A stretch of DNA of 64,000 nucleotides from Lumbricus rubellus (taxonomy: Eukaryota; Annelida; Clitellata; Crassiclitellata; Lumbricidae), in NCBI GenBank assembly GCA_945859605.1, contig OX243814.1:20994035-21058034 (forward strand), given 5' to 3'. Of the stretch, positions 62,309 through 64,000 are shown piece by piece. Numbering within the stretch: position 1 is the stretch's first letter; the number at the start of each line of letters is the position of its first letter. Under the pieces are notes generated by a model. It was not told the DNA's origin. It made no database searches and saw only the letters and a program-made list of their open reading frames with translations. The translations under genes and the position numbers were made by a program.

Positions 62309-63690
62309 CTATAACAATGTAAATTCTCATATTAGACTCAAATCATAAAGACTCAATGTCACTCATCCTACCTTATAGATCTATTTCTATCACCAGTTAC
62401 AACCCTAGTAAATAATATATTTACTGTTTAAAGTTCTTGATGATCATTTCAAGTTGAATTATAAACTTAACAATTAGCATCTTATCATAATCACACTTTC
62501 ATACTCAAGTGCATAAGTATAATTTGCTGCTGGGAAGACACGACTACCATCAGAACGTATCAATAACTCGCATGATCTGTTTACTGTTGGCTAATGGTTA
62601 ATACAAAATTTGGTTACGACAAAATTTTACTCTGGTTCCGTGGTTTTTTGTCTTAACTGATTTGCATTGTAAAATGAACATCACAACGAGAACAAACAAA
62701 CTCTGCATTAAAATCTTTGCGTTGGTTTCCTTGTAAACAAAGTATTCATTTCAAATTGCTTATAAACCATAATATTTAATTAAAATCAGTCCATATTCAC
62801 CAGACTCAGTTTTGTTCAACCAGATCATCCAATTATCCTTCTATGGTCAAACTTAAAACTGACTCTCAGCCTTATTGCATTGATGTTCTGGAAACTGACT
62901 TGATAACAACTTGGTTTTTGGTGTTGGTACTCCTTTACTTGATGTCAAGTGCTTAAGACCGGATGCAACAGTTAATAATTACTATGCCAAAGTGACCATA
63001 TGACAACACCTAAAATCAGCAGATGCCAGATGAGCACAAAATAAAGAAACTTAATTCAATGCACACCAAACAGCACAAACCAACTGGTCACAAACAACTG
63101 CACACAACTGATCATAATTACGAAAGAAAACTCAAAACCATGCAATGCACTTCATTAAGCTTTCGAAAAGATCTTTTAACATTTAGAAGATAGATGTCCA
63201 TCAAGTCTCTCACAGATTAATCAACTTCAATGTGCTTGCAATGCTGCAGCATAGCGAACTGGTGGGATTCCATTAAAAATTTGTTCAATACAGCAATCTT
63301 TGTTTACACTGCCAGCTGGGGAAAAACAATAATCTATTTAAAATTTGATTTTAAAAAATTGGTTTACTAAAAACTCCAGTAATATTAACCCTGTAAATAT
63401 TTAAAGTGAATATTTAAGAATTATTTATTGATACAAATGGATAAGCTATTCTGTGGGGAAAAGATTTCTTGAAAACATAACACAACTCCCATGAAATATT
63501 AAGCATAACAGACAAAACACACACAACAAAATCCTGTGCAGGATGTGACTACATATAGGTGGGTAGCAAAAAAGGGCAAAAACAAAGTTAAGCCACCGCA
63601 ACCACAGACAACTGCACTCTTAACTACGGTAGGTGCATGCCATTTCAAGTCAAAAGCTCTTACATGGATTTTGCCTTGAAAAGATGCAGT
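62309..63690. other. ADAM intron, no exon seen
   Basis: Upstream (minus strand) of the first visible disintegrin exon. I looked for the preceding disintegrin/protease exon and did not find one, so the intron extends beyond at least most of this stretch. Confidence 0.55.
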
Positions 63691-63696
63691 GCATAT

Positions 63697-63766
63697 TATA
63701 TGAGCGCCTCTGAGTAGTTTTTTACTTGAAGGAGCGCTATATAAATGTCCGAATGAATGAATTAAT
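63697..63766 (+). mobile_element. 3' tail of a SINE or LINE
   Basis: GAGCGCCTCTGAGTAG, ACTTGAAGGAGCGCTATATA and a GAATGAATGAAT tail match the 3' ends of the SINEs at 7893 and 36995 and of the LINE remnant at 5830. Confidence 0.6.
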
Positions 63767-64000
63767 GTACATTGTACAGCTATGATTATTGAACTGCTTT
63801 TTCATAATTCTTTGTCGATAAATCAATCAAATTATAACAGTGCCTCTACAACATCCTTACAGAGACGTGCTCCCAACCCAGACCATATGGAAGAAAACAG
63901 TCTTCAGCATTGTACTGGTGTAACTAAGAATAGGCACCATTTGGGATATGGTGTACAGCTAAGTTAAGCCCATTCCAGGTTGTTGAACCAAACACAGGAG

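Overview
This is a gene-sparse window of animal nuclear DNA from an invertebrate, probably marine. The coding regions are split by GT-AG introns. There are tRNA-derived SINEs, non-LTR retrotransposon remnants, several families of short inverted-repeat transposons and long simple-sequence tracts. Nothing bacterial is present. One gene fuses an SH3b domain to a peptidoglycan recognition protein. From memory this combination is known mainly from molluscs and their relatives, so a lophotrochozoan is my weak guess; the sequence does not settle the phylum.

Four genes can be reconstructed exon by exon with all intron phases matching. (1) 9123-14048 (+): secreted SH3b + amidase-type peptidoglycan recognition protein, 6 exons, 291 aa, complete. 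(2) 24418-32210 (+): RBMS-family single-stranded nucleic acid/RNA-binding protein with two RRMs, 10 coding exons, 379 aa; a 5' leader exon may end at 17161. (3) 36685-41793 (+): carotenoid cleavage oxygenase (BCO/RPE65/NinaB family), 2 coding exons, 561 aa. (4) 50029-62308 (-): 3' part of an ADAM11/22/23-like membrane protein (disintegrin, cysteine-rich, EGF, transmembrane and a long cytoplasmic tail), 10 exons visible; the prodomain and protease exons lie beyond the right edge. Three weaker coding candidates are a minus-strand exon cut by the left edge (1-323), a possible companion exon (5135-5436), and an orphan plus-strand exon (43308-43540).

Layout: 1-9 kb holds the two weak minus-strand exons, an 11/14-bp tandem array and transposon debris. 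9-14 kb is the PGRP gene. 14-24 kb is intergenic or RBMS-upstream sequence, with SINEs, MITEs, a 0.6-kb GAY-repeat and a dead mariner. 24-33 kb is RBMS. 33-36.6 kb is mostly repeats. 36.6-41.8 kb is the carotenoid oxygenase, whose single coding intron holds a 2-kb satellite of 40-bp units. 42-44 kb has MITEs and the orphan exon. 44-50 kb is featureless AT-rich DNA downstream of the ADAM stop. 50-64 kb is the ADAM gene, with a 3.7-kb foldback element in one intron.

The four genes have unrelated roles (innate immunity, RNA regulation, carotenoid/retinoid metabolism, cell adhesion) and do not form a cluster. The most unusual feature is in RBMS: the 3' splice site of one intron is repeated ten times as a 21-bp tandem unit. 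Every copy keeps a pyrimidine tract and an AG, and the unit is in frame and free of stops, so each upstream AG could add a multiple of seven residues after RRM2.
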